Notes under the pieces: model-generated
Told to the model about the DNA's origin: nothing
Database searches by the model: none
Seen by the model: the letters and a program-made list of their open reading frames with translations, nothing else
Assembly (NCBI RefSeq): GCF_009712425.2
Contig: NZ_VCJR02000001.1
Span: 1,058,001-1,122,000 of the forward strand
Origin: Aquisalinus luteolus
GTDB taxonomy: Bacteria; Pseudomonadota; Alphaproteobacteria; Caulobacterales; Parvularculaceae
Length of the DNA stretch: 64,000 nt
Direction of reading: 5' to 3'
Shown: one piece after another, positions 8,063-16,015 of the stretch
Position numbering within the stretch: position 1 is the first letter of the stretch
Layout of the letters: the number at the start of each line of letters is the position of its first letter
Position numbers and translations under genes: made by a program

Positions 8063-8866
8063 CTAATACCAGGTCCGCAGGCCCACGAGAAAGACGATAT
8101 CGTCGCCTTCACCGCCTGCGGCTTTGATCATGTCGCGTGTCTCACCGAAGGCGCTTTGCCATTCGACGCCGACATAAGGCGCAAACTCCCTCCTGATTTC
8201 ATAACGAAGCCGCAAGCCGGCATCGAGTGTGCTAAGTCCCGCGCCCGTTTCCCTTTCCGGTATGTCCTGCGCGGAAAGATTTGCTTCGATCCGAGGCTGC
8301 AAGATCAACCGCTGGGTCAGGAGCAACTCATATTCAGCCTCGATGCGGGCCGTTACATCGCCTTTTTCACTGAGAAAGGCGGAAGCGTCGACTTCGAACC
8401 AGTAGGGCGCCAGACCATTCAGTGCGACGACCCCATGCGCGAGACTATCCGGTTCGATGTCGTAGCGAACGCCCGCCTGAACATTCCAGAAAGGCGCAAC
8501 CGCGCGGGAATAGAGCGCCTGGATCTCGGCATCATCCACGCCCTCTCCATTCAGAGAGGCGCGGCCCTCGCTCTTGAACCAGAGCTTGTTGATATCGCCC
8601 CCATACCAAGCCTGTCCGTTCCAGTACAAACTGTCGCCCTCGTCAGACATCTGAGCCTCGAGCTGGTTGAAGAGGATGTAGAAGCTCTTCTGGTCTCCGC
8701 CTTCCGCAAGAACGTCCCGGCGAGCGTCCGCCATTGCATCCTCGCCGTAGATGGCGTCGGCCTGATCCCAGGGCGGGGTTTGATTTGTGTCTTCCGCGAA
8801 CGCGCTGCCGGTCGCGTAGAGCGCGAAGCCGAGGAGGAGAGGGGCTGCCAAATTCGGTTTCATCAT
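8063..8866 (-). CDS. copB: Copper resistance protein B, outer-membrane beta-barrel
   Basis: The 267-residue protein has a signal peptide (1-24, ending GSAFA) and a CopB/PcoB-type barrel with many alternating strands, closing on an aromatic C-terminus (FLVGLRTWY). CopB partners the multicopper oxidase CopA in periplasmic copper tolerance. The Met/His-rich N-terminal extension of some CopB proteins is absent. Its start overlaps the end of the upstream oxidase gene by four bases, indicating coupled translation. Confidence 0.9.
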   Translation of the reverse strand: MMKPNLAAPLLLGFALYATGSAFAEDTNQTPPWDQADAIYGEDAMADARRDVLAEGGDQKSFYILFNQLEAQMSDEGDSLYWNGQAWYGGDINKLWFKSEGRASLNGEGVDDAEIQALYSRAVAPFWNVQAGVRYDIEPDSLAHGVVALNGLAPYWFEVDASAFLSEKGDVTARIEAEYELLLTQRLILQPRIEANLSAQDIPERETGAGLSTLDAGLRLRYEIRREFAPYVGVEWQSAFGETRDMIKAAGGEGDDIVFLVGLRTWY

Positions 8867-10704
8867 GATTTTCCCTCCCCATGGTTCATGCCGTGATGGT
8901 CCATGGGCATATTCATCTGACCTGCCGGCATTTTTTCAGCTGGTGTCGTATCGTCTGCTGGCGGAATGACGCTGACGACCTGCATCATGCCAGCGTGCAT
9001 GTGGTAAAGCAGATGGCAGTGGAACGCCCAGTCACCGACATGTTCTGCGGTGATGTCGACGCTGACCCTGTCTGCAGGCTTGACCGTTACTGTGTGCTTT
9101 CGAGGCATGTGATGACCACCGCCATTCACGAGATCGAAAAACATGCCGTGCAAATGGATCGGGTGTGGCATCATTGTATCGTTTACGAGCGTCAGGCGAA
9201 CACGTTCACCTTCGTAGAACTTGATTGACTCGGTTACCTCGGAGAATTTTACACCGTCGAACGACCACATGTAGCGTTCCATGTTCGACGTCAGATGAAT
9301 GACAATTTCGCGGCCAGGCGGGCGATGGTCCTCATTCATGTCGAGCGCGCGAAGCTGGTTATAGGTGAGCGTGCGGTGGGGGACATCATCAAGCCCGAGA
9401 CCGGGTTCGCCCAAGCGGCTCATCGTCATGCCTGATACTTTTGCGACACCGGGGCCGCGCTCTATATCTGCTTCAATCTTGACGGGCTGGACCGCCGGAC
9501 CATGAGGATCGGGCATCATCGACATGGCACCCATGTCGTGGCCTTTCATGTCGTCCCCGGCCGTCGCGGTGTCCGGACCATGATCCATTCTCCCCATGCC
9601 TGACATGCCCGCCATGTCTCCATGGGCCATTCCCATGTCCCGCATGGTCAGCATCGGCACAGCTCGAAGCGCAGGCGCATCGACCCGCATACCGGCACGC
9701 GGGCCGAGCGTGGCGACGGCCTGGCCGGAGCGGTCGATCGATTCGGCAACAAAGGCGTAGGCGCGCGCTTCGGTCGGCGCGATGATGACATCATACGTCT
9801 CGGCCACGCCCATCTGGAACTCGTCGGTCTCAACCGGCTGGACATTCAGACCGTCGGCCTGGACCACCGTCATCGGCAAGCCCGGGAGGCGGACATTGAA
9901 GAGGGTCATGGCGGAGGCGTTGATAATGCGCAGGCGAACCCGCTCGCCCGGCTGGAAGACCATATTGAAATTATCGGCCGTCGAATGGCCATTGATCAGG
10001 TAGGTGTAGGTTTCGCCGGTCACGTCTGCGAGATCGCGCGGGCTCATTCGCATCTGCCCCCACATGCCGCCAAGTCCGGTTGGGTTCGACAGGGTCGGGC
10101 GGTTGAAATTCAGGCTCTCGGCATTCTTCTTGAGCTTGTCGAAGATCCGGTGCGGATGCTTGAAACTCCAGTCGCTGAGGACGAGAACATATTCCCGGTC
10201 ATAAGCCACTGGGTCTGTACCTGCCGGATCTATGACGATCGGACCGTAATGGCCGAGTTGTTCCTGCAGACCAGAATGGGAGTGATACCAGTAAGTGCCA
10301 TTTTGCGGCACCTTGAACTGATATTTGAACGTTTCGCCCGGTTTGATGCCCGGGAAGCTGACGCCCGGCACGCCGTCCATATGGAAGGGGACAAGCAGTC
10401 CGTGCCAATGGATCGAAGTGTCTTCGGCAAGCCGGTTGGTGACGTTCATTGTAACGTCATCGCCCTCGCGCAACCGCAAGAGCGGACCGGGAAGTGTGCC
10501 ATTGATTCCGGTTGCCATACCGACTTTGCCGTTGAGCCTGACCGGGAACTGCCCGATTTCGAGGTCAAAGCGCGTGCCCGAAAGTGAGGGCACACCAAGG
10601 TTTCCGTTGCTGGAAGATTTTGCCCAAGCGGGCAGGAGGCTGCTTGCCCCCCAGGCTGCGCCGGTGCCGAGCACCGTCTGCAGCATATGTCGTCTGTTCA
10701 ACAT
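8863..10704 (-). CDS. CopA-type multicopper oxidase
   Basis: The 613-residue enzyme would oxidise Cu(I) to Cu(II) in the periplasm. It carries a Tat-type leader (LNRRHMLQ) and three cupredoxin domains with all copper sites: HWHGLLVPFHMDG, YWYHSHSGLQ, HPIHLHGMFFDL, and the T1/trinuclear HCHLLYHMHAGMM. A Met-rich insert (HGDMAGMSGMGRMDHG, then HDMGAMSMMPDPHG) lies before the last domain, as in copper-resistance oxidases. The ATG at 10704 is chosen because ACGGAG precedes it and the leader begins there; an upstream frame extension adds 18 residues with no leader character. It is first in a tight oxidase-copB-DUF2231 block. Confidence 0.93.
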   Translation of the reverse strand: MLNRRHMLQTVLGTGAAWGASSLLPAWAKSSSNGNLGVPSLSGTRFDLEIGQFPVRLNGKVGMATGINGTLPGPLLRLREGDDVTMNVTNRLAEDTSIHWHGLLVPFHMDGVPGVSFPGIKPGETFKYQFKVPQNGTYWYHSHSGLQEQLGHYGPIVIDPAGTDPVAYDREYVLVLSDWSFKHPHRIFDKLKKNAESLNFNRPTLSNPTGLGGMWGQMRMSPRDLADVTGETYTYLINGHSTADNFNMVFQPGERVRLRIINASAMTLFNVRLPGLPMTVVQADGLNVQPVETDEFQMGVAETYDVIIAPTEARAYAFVAESIDRSGQAVATLGPRAGMRVDAPALRAVPMLTMRDMGMAHGDMAGMSGMGRMDHGPDTATAGDDMKGHDMGAMSMMPDPHGPAVQPVKIEADIERGPGVAKVSGMTMSRLGEPGLGLDDVPHRTLTYNQLRALDMNEDHRPPGREIVIHLTSNMERYMWSFDGVKFSEVTESIKFYEGERVRLTLVNDTMMPHPIHLHGMFFDLVNGGGHHMPRKHTVTVKPADRVSVDITAEHVGDWAFHCHLLYHMHAGMMQVVSVIPPADDTTPAEKMPAGQMNMPMDHHGMNHGEGKS

Positions 10705-10762
10705 AATCGTCTCCGTGAGGTGAATTTGTGCAATCGGGCTGCTAATGCAGCGACGCACGAAA

Positions 10763-11149
10763 TCAGCTCAGGGAACGCACCTTTAATGTGACTGGCGTTT
10801 GTTGCAGCAGGTAACTTCGGACCTCAGGCCAGGGCGTGCGGACATTGACGACGCGCTTCCATGCGTGTTGCCATGAGGGTGTAGCAAGCCCGATGGGCGT
10901 CGTATCGCCTAATACGTGCCGGACCGGGTTCGCCGTCTTGTCGGCTTGGGCGACCGTTGCTGTCTGAAGCTTGCAGTGATCAGTCTCATCATCGCAGGGC
11001 GCCTCAGGCCCATCGGCGGGCGCCTGGTGAGAATGAGCGGTGAACTCGGTTGCCATGCTGTTCGTCGCCGACATATCGACGGGACACGCGCAGAGCACCT
11101 GCGACAGGCTGAAAAATACCGTCACGAGAGTTGCGACAACAAAGTTCAT
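10763..11149 (-). CDS. Small exported Cys/His-containing protein of copper operon
   Basis: The 128-residue protein has a signal peptide (MNFVVATLVTVFFSLSQVLCA), then a metal-ligand-rich segment (CPVDM, HSHQ, CDDETDHCKLQ) and a plain C-terminal half. It is the first gene before the multicopper oxidase (58 bases). Size, export signal and position recall the small leader proteins of copper operons (CopL-like), but I cannot assign the family. The ATG at 11149 is preferred to an in-frame GTG at 11158. Confidence 0.6.
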   Translation of the reverse strand: MNFVVATLVTVFFSLSQVLCACPVDMSATNSMATEFTAHSHQAPADGPEAPCDDETDHCKLQTATVAQADKTANPVRHVLGDTTPIGLATPSWQHAWKRVVNVRTPWPEVRSYLLQQTPVTLKVRSLS

Positions 11150-11159
11150 GACTACCACT

Positions 11160-11173
11160 TATACCCCATAAGG
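11160..11173 (-). promoter_or_regulatory. Possible CsoR half-site and -10 region before oxidase operon
   Basis: The plus strand reads ATACCCCATAAGG, so the minus strand reads CCTTATGGGGTAT. One arm matches the other copper sites; the second arm is poor. On the minus strand the GGGGTATAAG could double as a -10 element (TATAAG) with TTGAT about 16 bases upstream, giving a very short leader before the ATG at 11149. Confidence 0.35.
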
Positions 11174-11766
11174 ATTTAAATCAAGAAAGAACCTCTGAGC
11201 ACTCAAGGTTTGTCGTAACGGAGCAGGATCAACCCAGACCCGCGGGTCAGTCCCGAGCGAAAAGTTGCATGGCTACGCTCCAGCGCGAATTTGAACGGCC
11301 AGCAAATCATGTTAGCGATGCGAATGTCGCTGATAGGCAGCGTCGAACTTTGACAACACGAAAGGGCTGCACCACAGTTTGCACTACAAATTGCAAACAA
11401 TCTGCACAACAAGCGAAGTTTCGAGCGCCATAGTGCGTTGAATTAATTTAATTTCAAGCACGATTACCGGGCGCGTCACTCGCGGTTCGGAATCCATTGT
11501 CGGCTCTTGGCGAAAGGGCAACCTGGTTTCGCTGCGTACGAGCTTCAATTCATAAATAAATTGGACCCCAGACCCTTTTGTTTAGTACAGATTGTGCCAT
11601 TCCGGTGATTAAGAGACCTGCTTCCTCATTCTATAAAACATCGTAAAATCAATATCTTGCACCTGTGTCGAGAGTATTTATTGTCTTTGTTGTGCATGAC
11701 TTTTTAATAAGAAATGTTGCATAATATGGAGCATGACCCCTATATTGTGGGTGATGGAGACAGAAC
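11174..11766. other. AT-rich intergenic region between copper operon and abiE
   Basis: About 590 bases without a convincing gene, distinctly AT-richer than the flanks to the right of 11430. It must hold the abiE promoter; a CATAAT hexamer at about 11720 is a candidate -10 without a good -35. I see no integrase, tRNA end or terminal repeat. A minus-strand frame at 11203-11412 has no start signal and a composition unlike a real protein. Confidence 0.5.
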
Positions 11767-12360
11767 ATGACCGCGCTTGCAAAACTAAAAAGGAAATTGC
11801 GCCCCGGACAGGTGTACCGGCGCAAGGAGCTTGCGACCTGGTCAAACGCTGTCGATCGACATGTTGGACAGCTGCTTGACGAAGGACGCCTCGAAAAGGT
11901 TGGGGCAGGGCTCTATATGGCTCCGAAGAAAACTCGGTTCGGGCAGGCACCCGCCAAGCCGGAGAAGCTGGTTGAGTCATTCCTGGGGGATGACCGGTTT
12001 CTTATGGTTTCGCCAAACGCCTATAACAGCCTCGAATTGGGAACGACGCAGCTCTACAATGAGCCGGTAGTTTATAATCGCAAACGGCACGGCCATTTCG
12101 AGCTGGATGGCCGACGCTATGACTTCCGCATGCGGACCTCTGTTCCTTCAAACCTCAGCGAAGAATTCCTCCTGGTGGATCTGTTGCACAACCTCGATCG
12201 GCTTCCCGAGGAAAAGGCAGCAGTGCTTCCCAAGGCACTTAGGCGTGCGCGACGTATGGACCGCGCGCGACTGTCACGTGCGGTGAAGGATTTCGGATCG
12301 GCGCGGGCTGCAAGGCTCCTCAAGCCTGTATTGAACCCTGATCAGGCAACCGCCGCGTGA
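11767..12360 (+). CDS. AbiEi-family antitoxin
   Basis: The 197-residue protein begins with a winged-helix-like segment (VYRRKELATWSNAVDRHVGQLLDEGRLEKVGAGLYMAP), typical of AbiEi antitoxins, which repress their own promoter. A C-terminal AbiEi-like domain follows (FLMVSPNAYNSLELGTTQLYNEPVVYNRKRHG). It overlaps the downstream toxin gene by four bases (GTGA), the usual layout of type IV AbiE systems. These act in phage abortive infection and plasmid maintenance. Confidence 0.85.
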   Translation: MTALAKLKRKLRPGQVYRRKELATWSNAVDRHVGQLLDEGRLEKVGAGLYMAPKKTRFGQAPAKPEKLVESFLGDDRFLMVSPNAYNSLELGTTQLYNEPVVYNRKRHGHFELDGRRYDFRMRTSVPSNLSEEFLLVDLLHNLDRLPEEKAAVLPKALRRARRMDRARLSRAVKDFGSARAARLLKPVLNPDQATAA

Positions 12361-13298
12361 CCCTCCTGCACGCACTGCCTGATTTTGCCGACCTCATCGC
12401 TGTTGCTGCGCGAAACAACACTATCGATCCGGGCCTCATCGAAAAAGACTACTGGTTGATGCACTGCCTCTGGGGACTGCAGCAGCTTGACTATAAGTTT
12501 GAGCTGAAAGGCGGAACTTCGCTGTCAAAGGGATACGGCCTCATCGACCGTTTTTCGGAAGACATCGACATCCTGATCCACCCAGAGACCGACCTCCAGT
12601 ATGGCCCAAACCACAACAAGCCTGCGCAGGTAAAGGCGCGTCTCGAATTCTTCAACGGTCTGGCCGAAGCCATCAAAATTCCTGGCATTATCGAAGTGGT
12701 CCGCGACGAAGAGTTCGACGACACACGCCACTATCGCGGCGCAGGCATTCGATTGAAGTATGAGTCGGTGAATCCACTGCCAGAAGGGCTGAAGGCAGGC
12801 ATCCTGCTCGAAGTCGGGTTCGACCAGGTGGCGCCGAACCGGCCATGTACGATTTCGTCCTGGGCTTACGAACTTGCAGTCGAGAGTGGGATTGCAGACC
12901 TGACCGACACCCGCGCGGTCGATGTGCCTTGCTATGAGCCGGGCTATACTTTTGTCGAAAAGCTCCAGACCATCTCAACGAAATTCCGAAAGCAGCAGGC
13001 GGACGGCGACATGCCTGTCAATTTCATGCGCCACTATTATGACGTGTACTGCCTGCTCGCTGACGCCTCAGTGAAAGAGTTCATCGGAACAGACGCGTAC
13101 AAGGACCACAAGGCCAAAAGGTTCCGCAAGGCAGATGAACCGGACCTCACCAGGAACGAAGCCTTTCTGTTGAGCGACGCAGAAACGCGAAAGGCGTACG
13201 CGGACGCTTATGCGAAGTCACGAGCGCTTTACTACAGGGAGCCTGCACTCTTTGACGATATTCTGGCACGCATCAGCCGGCGCCTGCCGGAACTTTGA
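12357..13298 (+). CDS. AbiEii nucleotidyltransferase toxin
   Basis: The 313-residue protein has the DNA polymerase-beta-like nucleotidyltransferase signature: KGGTSLSKGYGLI (about 51-63) followed by RFSEDIDILI (65-74), giving the GS motif and the D-x-D metal pair. AbiEii/MenT-type toxins transfer nucleotides to RNA targets such as tRNA acceptor ends. It starts at a GTG overlapping the antitoxin stop codon, so the two are translationally coupled. Length and motifs appear intact. Confidence 0.88.
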   Translation: MTLLHALPDFADLIAVAARNNTIDPGLIEKDYWLMHCLWGLQQLDYKFELKGGTSLSKGYGLIDRFSEDIDILIHPETDLQYGPNHNKPAQVKARLEFFNGLAEAIKIPGIIEVVRDEEFDDTRHYRGAGIRLKYESVNPLPEGLKAGILLEVGFDQVAPNRPCTISSWAYELAVESGIADLTDTRAVDVPCYEPGYTFVEKLQTISTKFRKQQADGDMPVNFMRHYYDVYCLLADASVKEFIGTDAYKDHKAKRFRKADEPDLTRNEAFLLSDAETRKAYADAYAKSRALYYREPALFDDILARISRRLPEL

Positions 13299-13734
13299 AT
13301 GATCGTTGCTCGCAGGGAAATCTCTAACCCTCTGAAATAAAAGGAATTATCAGCTTACTCTTTTGTTGGGTGCGCCCTCTCGCACCCCCAAGAACATCCC
13401 TGTTGAGGCCGCATCGACGGGCGATGTCGTTCCGATCATAGCCGCGTGCCTTGCGGGGCGGCATTTGTGACCTGGAGATCAGGTCATGAGATAGTTCCTG
13501 ACCCGCATGGCGTCCTCCGGTGCCAATGCGGGAGCCACGCGGAGGCGACAGAAGCCGGAGATCTTGCGGACAAGCAGCCTAGGCTGCGGGAGGTCGGGCA
13601 TAGTGAGAAGCCATAAGAATCGCAGTGATCATTGACGAAGCCGGGGGTCCTTTCCGATTTCTCACATGTCTGATCTCCTTGCCGAGACGCTGGCGTCATA
13701 GCAGCCAAGTGTCTTCATCCTGATTGGCGTCCGC
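13299..13734. other. Hairpin-rich noncoding region, possibly a group II intron fragment
   Basis: There are 436 bases with no credible gene but several good stem-loops: 13368-13387 (GGGTGCG/CGCACCC), 13468-13486 (TGACCTG/CAGGTCA), 13502-13532 (CCCGCATGGC/GCCAATGCGGG, one bulge) and the 14-base palindrome 13574-13587. The GTGCGCCC at 13370 resembles the 5' end of bacterial group II introns, and GAGAAGCCATAAG at about 13608 resembles domain I text. No reverse transcriptase is present. It could equally be a remnant of another structured element. No T-tract follows the first hairpin on either strand, so it is not a clear terminator. Confidence 0.3.
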
Positions 13735-14277
13735 CTACTCGCCGCGGATCGCGCGCACCTGTTTCATGGTCATGAACATGCGCGCGGGATTGCTGGCAAA
13801 GGACTGGAAACCGAATGCCTCATACCAGCTCTTCCGGCGCTGGAAGATCGTCTCGCCGCCATCGGCCATGACATCCAGCACGATTGCGAAACAGCCGGCT
13901 TGCCCGGCGATCCTGTAGGCCTTCTCGAATACATGATGCATCAGGATCGAACCGATTCCCTGGCCCTGCGCGGTTTCACTGACAGCGACCTGGCCGAGAA
14001 ACAGGATCGGCAATTCCCCGTGGTCGGGCGCGCCGCGCGGGCGTCTGGCAAGCGCATCGATATTCATCATACCCAGATTGATAGCGTGATAACCGAGGAT
14101 CGTGGCCTGGCCATCCTCAAGAGCGACATAGACCCGGGTCATGTCGTCCTTCTGCTGCTTTTTTGCGGAAAGTTTCAGATAATTGTCGAGGCGCTCCACG
14201 CCACACGAGAATCCGGCGCGGTCATGCCGCGCCGGATCAAAGACTTCGATGCGCAGATCGCCGGTGTCAGTCGGCAT
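13735..14277 (-). CDS. GNAT-family toxin (TacT-like)
   Basis: The 180-residue N-acetyltransferase has the acetyl-CoA loop VSETAQGQGIGSILM and a C-terminal YEAFGFQSF segment. The N-terminal FSCGVERLDNYLKLSAKKQQKDD is characteristic of GNAT toxins that acetylate aminoacyl-tRNA. Its start at 14277 lies inside the end of the RHH antitoxin gene (11-base overlap), so they form a type II TA pair. A longer in-frame version to 14370 would overlap the antitoxin much further and is Arg-rich nonsense. Confidence 0.88.
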   Translation of the reverse strand: MPTDTGDLRIEVFDPARHDRAGFSCGVERLDNYLKLSAKKQQKDDMTRVYVALEDGQATILGYHAINLGMMNIDALARRPRGAPDHGELPILFLGQVAVSETAQGQGIGSILMHHVFEKAYRIAGQAGCFAIVLDVMADGGETIFQRRKSWYEAFGFQSFASNPARMFMTMKQVRAIRGE

Positions 14278-14575
14278 GCACGACGCGCCGGCGATAGGCC
14301 TTTGCCGCGGCGCGCGCCCGCGGCGTCGGAGCCGGTGGCGTATCGAGCGCGGCGGCAAAGCGCGCGGCATCCTCGGGCGTCAGGACATGACGCGATCCAG
14401 CCTCGAGCACACGGGACGCTTCCCGGGCAATGGCGGTGCGAAGAAACACCGACTTGTCGACGCCAAGCGAGGCGGCGGCGCGCGCGATCAGGTCGCCCAG
14501 ACTGTCCCCGTGGCGGATCTGGGTGGTACGGGTCTGTTTGCCCTCATCGGGATCATTCATCGGCAGGTCAAGCAT
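14267..14575 (-). CDS. DUF1778-type RHH antitoxin
   Basis: The 102-residue protein has a ribbon-helix-helix beginning (RTTQIRHGDSLGDLIARAAASLGVDKSVFLRTAIAREA, cited by its span of about residues 16-53) and a neutralising C-terminal tail with LTPEDAARFAAALD. This is the usual partner of TacT-like GNAT toxins; it binds DNA and blocks the toxin active site. AAAAGGAG stands seven bases before the ATG at 14575. Its promoter is at 14597-14625. Confidence 0.85.
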   Translation of the reverse strand: MLDLPMNDPDEGKQTRTTQIRHGDSLGDLIARAAASLGVDKSVFLRTAIAREASRVLEAGSRHVLTPEDAARFAAALDTPPAPTPRARAAAKAYRRRVVHAD

Positions 14576-14596
14576 GGCGGGACTCCTTTTCCGTAT

Positions 14597-14625
14597 AAAG
14601 TAGTGCAGTATGCATTACATGTCAA
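14597..14625 (-). promoter_or_regulatory. Promoter of RHH-GNAT pair
   Basis: On the minus strand: consensus -35 TTGACA (14620-14625), 17-base spacer, -10 TACTTT (14597-14602). The spacer contains ATGCAT and the partly repeated GTATGCA/GTAGTGCA, a plausible binding site for the RHH antitoxin. The -35 is perfect, the -10 is weak. Confidence 0.6.
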
Positions 14626-14935
14626 GATCCGCCGACAAACCAACTATTGGCAACATGGCTGCTCCAACAATCGCCCTTCGCCCACGCCACACATGAGCCA
14701 GAAAATGACTTTTTACTGGGATACAAAATGGATACAAAATGGGATACATTTTCATGAATAAAGACCCATAACCAATTGATATATAAGGTAATATTGCCTT
14801 ATTTTGACGCCCGTCACTCGCGCCATTTCACATTTTCCTTTTCCCTCAATAATCGGATATATCGGGCGCAGGTCGCCGACCGGGCGATCCCGTTTATATG
14901 ATACCGTGAAGCAATGGCTGAGCGGGATATTCATC
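14626..14935. other. Intergenic region with short tandem repeat
   Basis: No gene is supported here. The notable content is three head-to-tail copies of an 11-12 base unit, GGATACAAAAT, at 14719-14750 (the third copy diverges). The region separates the accessory TA/copper block from housekeeping genes, so it may mark one edge of an island. Confidence 0.5.
14719..14750. repeat. GGATACAAAAT tandem repeat
   Basis: Units begin at 14719, 14730 and 14741 (the third reads GGGATACATTTT). Such repeats can be arm-type recombinase sites at island edges, but no integrase or second copy is visible in the window. Confidence 0.6.
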
Positions 14936-15913
14936 ATGACGAAAATCGCAATCATCGGTGCCGGATTGTCAGGTCTCGTGGTGGCCGAGCGTCTGCACCA
15001 GCTTGCCGATGTCGAGACTTTCGAGAAATCCCGCGGCGTTGGCGGGCGCATGGCGACGCGCTATGCCGACCCGTTCCAGTTCGATCATGGCGCCCAGTAT
15101 TTCACCGTCAGGCGACATCGCTTCCGGGACTTTCTCCAGCTTTATCTGAAAGGCGGCGTCGTCGCCGAATGGCCTTTGCGCATGGCGATGCTCGAGGAGG
15201 GGCAGGCGCCTGAACCGATGGACACGGACCATGTCCGCTATGTCGGCGTGCCGAAGATGAATGCTCTCGCCAAGGCGCTGGCGGAAGACAAAACCGTGCA
15301 TCTGCAGACCCGGGTCGAGGCGGTGGTGCCTAATGGCGATGGCTGGCAGCTGGTCAGCGACGACGGCCGTGACCTCGGACGTTTCGACTGGGTGGTGACG
15401 GCGATTCCTTCGCCGCAGGCATCGGCCATCCTGCCTGATGGTTTCGTGCATCAGAACGACATTGCCAGGGTAGAGATGAGCGGGAATTTCACCCTCATGC
15501 TCGGCTTCGACACGGACCTGCCAATCGACTGGGACGGTGCAAGGACACGTTATTCATCCATAGGCTGGATCGCCGTGAACTCGGCCAAGCCGGGGAGGGA
15601 GGCCGGGACCAGTATCGTCATTCAGTCCACGAATGAATGGGCCGATGAATTTCTTGAAGAGGACAAGGACAAGATCACCGCGCATTTGCGAGAAGAGGCT
15701 GAAAAGCTGATGGGCGTGACCTTGCCCCAGCCGGTACACACTGCCATCCATCGCTGGCGTTATGCCGCAGTGCAGACCCCCGTGGGTGAGCCGTTCCTCG
15801 CCGACGAAAAACAGCGCCTTGCCGCCTGCGGTGACTGGTGTCTGGAAGGCAAGGTCGAAGGGGGCTTTGAAAGCGGCATGGCGCTCGCCGACTATCTGGA
15901 AGAGCGCCTGTAG
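14936..15913 (+). CDS. FAD-dependent renalase-like amine oxidoreductase
   Basis: The 325-residue flavoprotein begins with the Rossmann dinucleotide motif IAIIGAGLSGLVVAERL, followed by EKSRGVGGRMATR and FDHGAQYFT. It ends with a C-terminal FAD-contact segment (ACGDWCLEGKVEGGFESGMALADYL). This is the bacterial renalase/NAD(P)-binding amine oxidase group, thought to oxidise off-path forms of NAD(P)H or unknown amines. The ATG at 14936 is set by the Rossmann start; only a weak GAGCGGG precedes it. Confidence 0.85.
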   Translation: MTKIAIIGAGLSGLVVAERLHQLADVETFEKSRGVGGRMATRYADPFQFDHGAQYFTVRRHRFRDFLQLYLKGGVVAEWPLRMAMLEEGQAPEPMDTDHVRYVGVPKMNALAKALAEDKTVHLQTRVEAVVPNGDGWQLVSDDGRDLGRFDWVVTAIPSPQASAILPDGFVHQNDIARVEMSGNFTLMLGFDTDLPIDWDGARTRYSSIGWIAVNSAKPGREAGTSIVIQSTNEWADEFLEEDKDKITAHLREEAEKLMGVTLPQPVHTAIHRWRYAAVQTPVGEPFLADEKQRLAACGDWCLEGKVEGGFESGMALADYLEERL

Positions 15914-16015
15914 CGATTATCGGCTGTCTCCCGCAAACGGGGGATGCCTTTTCTTGCGCGCATCGATCATAGTATCCCATCGCGTCGAATGGTCCGACGC
16001 CGGCGGGAGACGAGT

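Noticed and set aside
11203-11412. 69-codon frame in the copper-abiE gap
   Set aside because: No ribosome site, no recognisable composition, and not tied to any neighbour.
13368-13387. Hairpin behind abiEii as an intrinsic terminator
   Set aside because: No T-tract follows it on either strand; it fits better within the structured segment.
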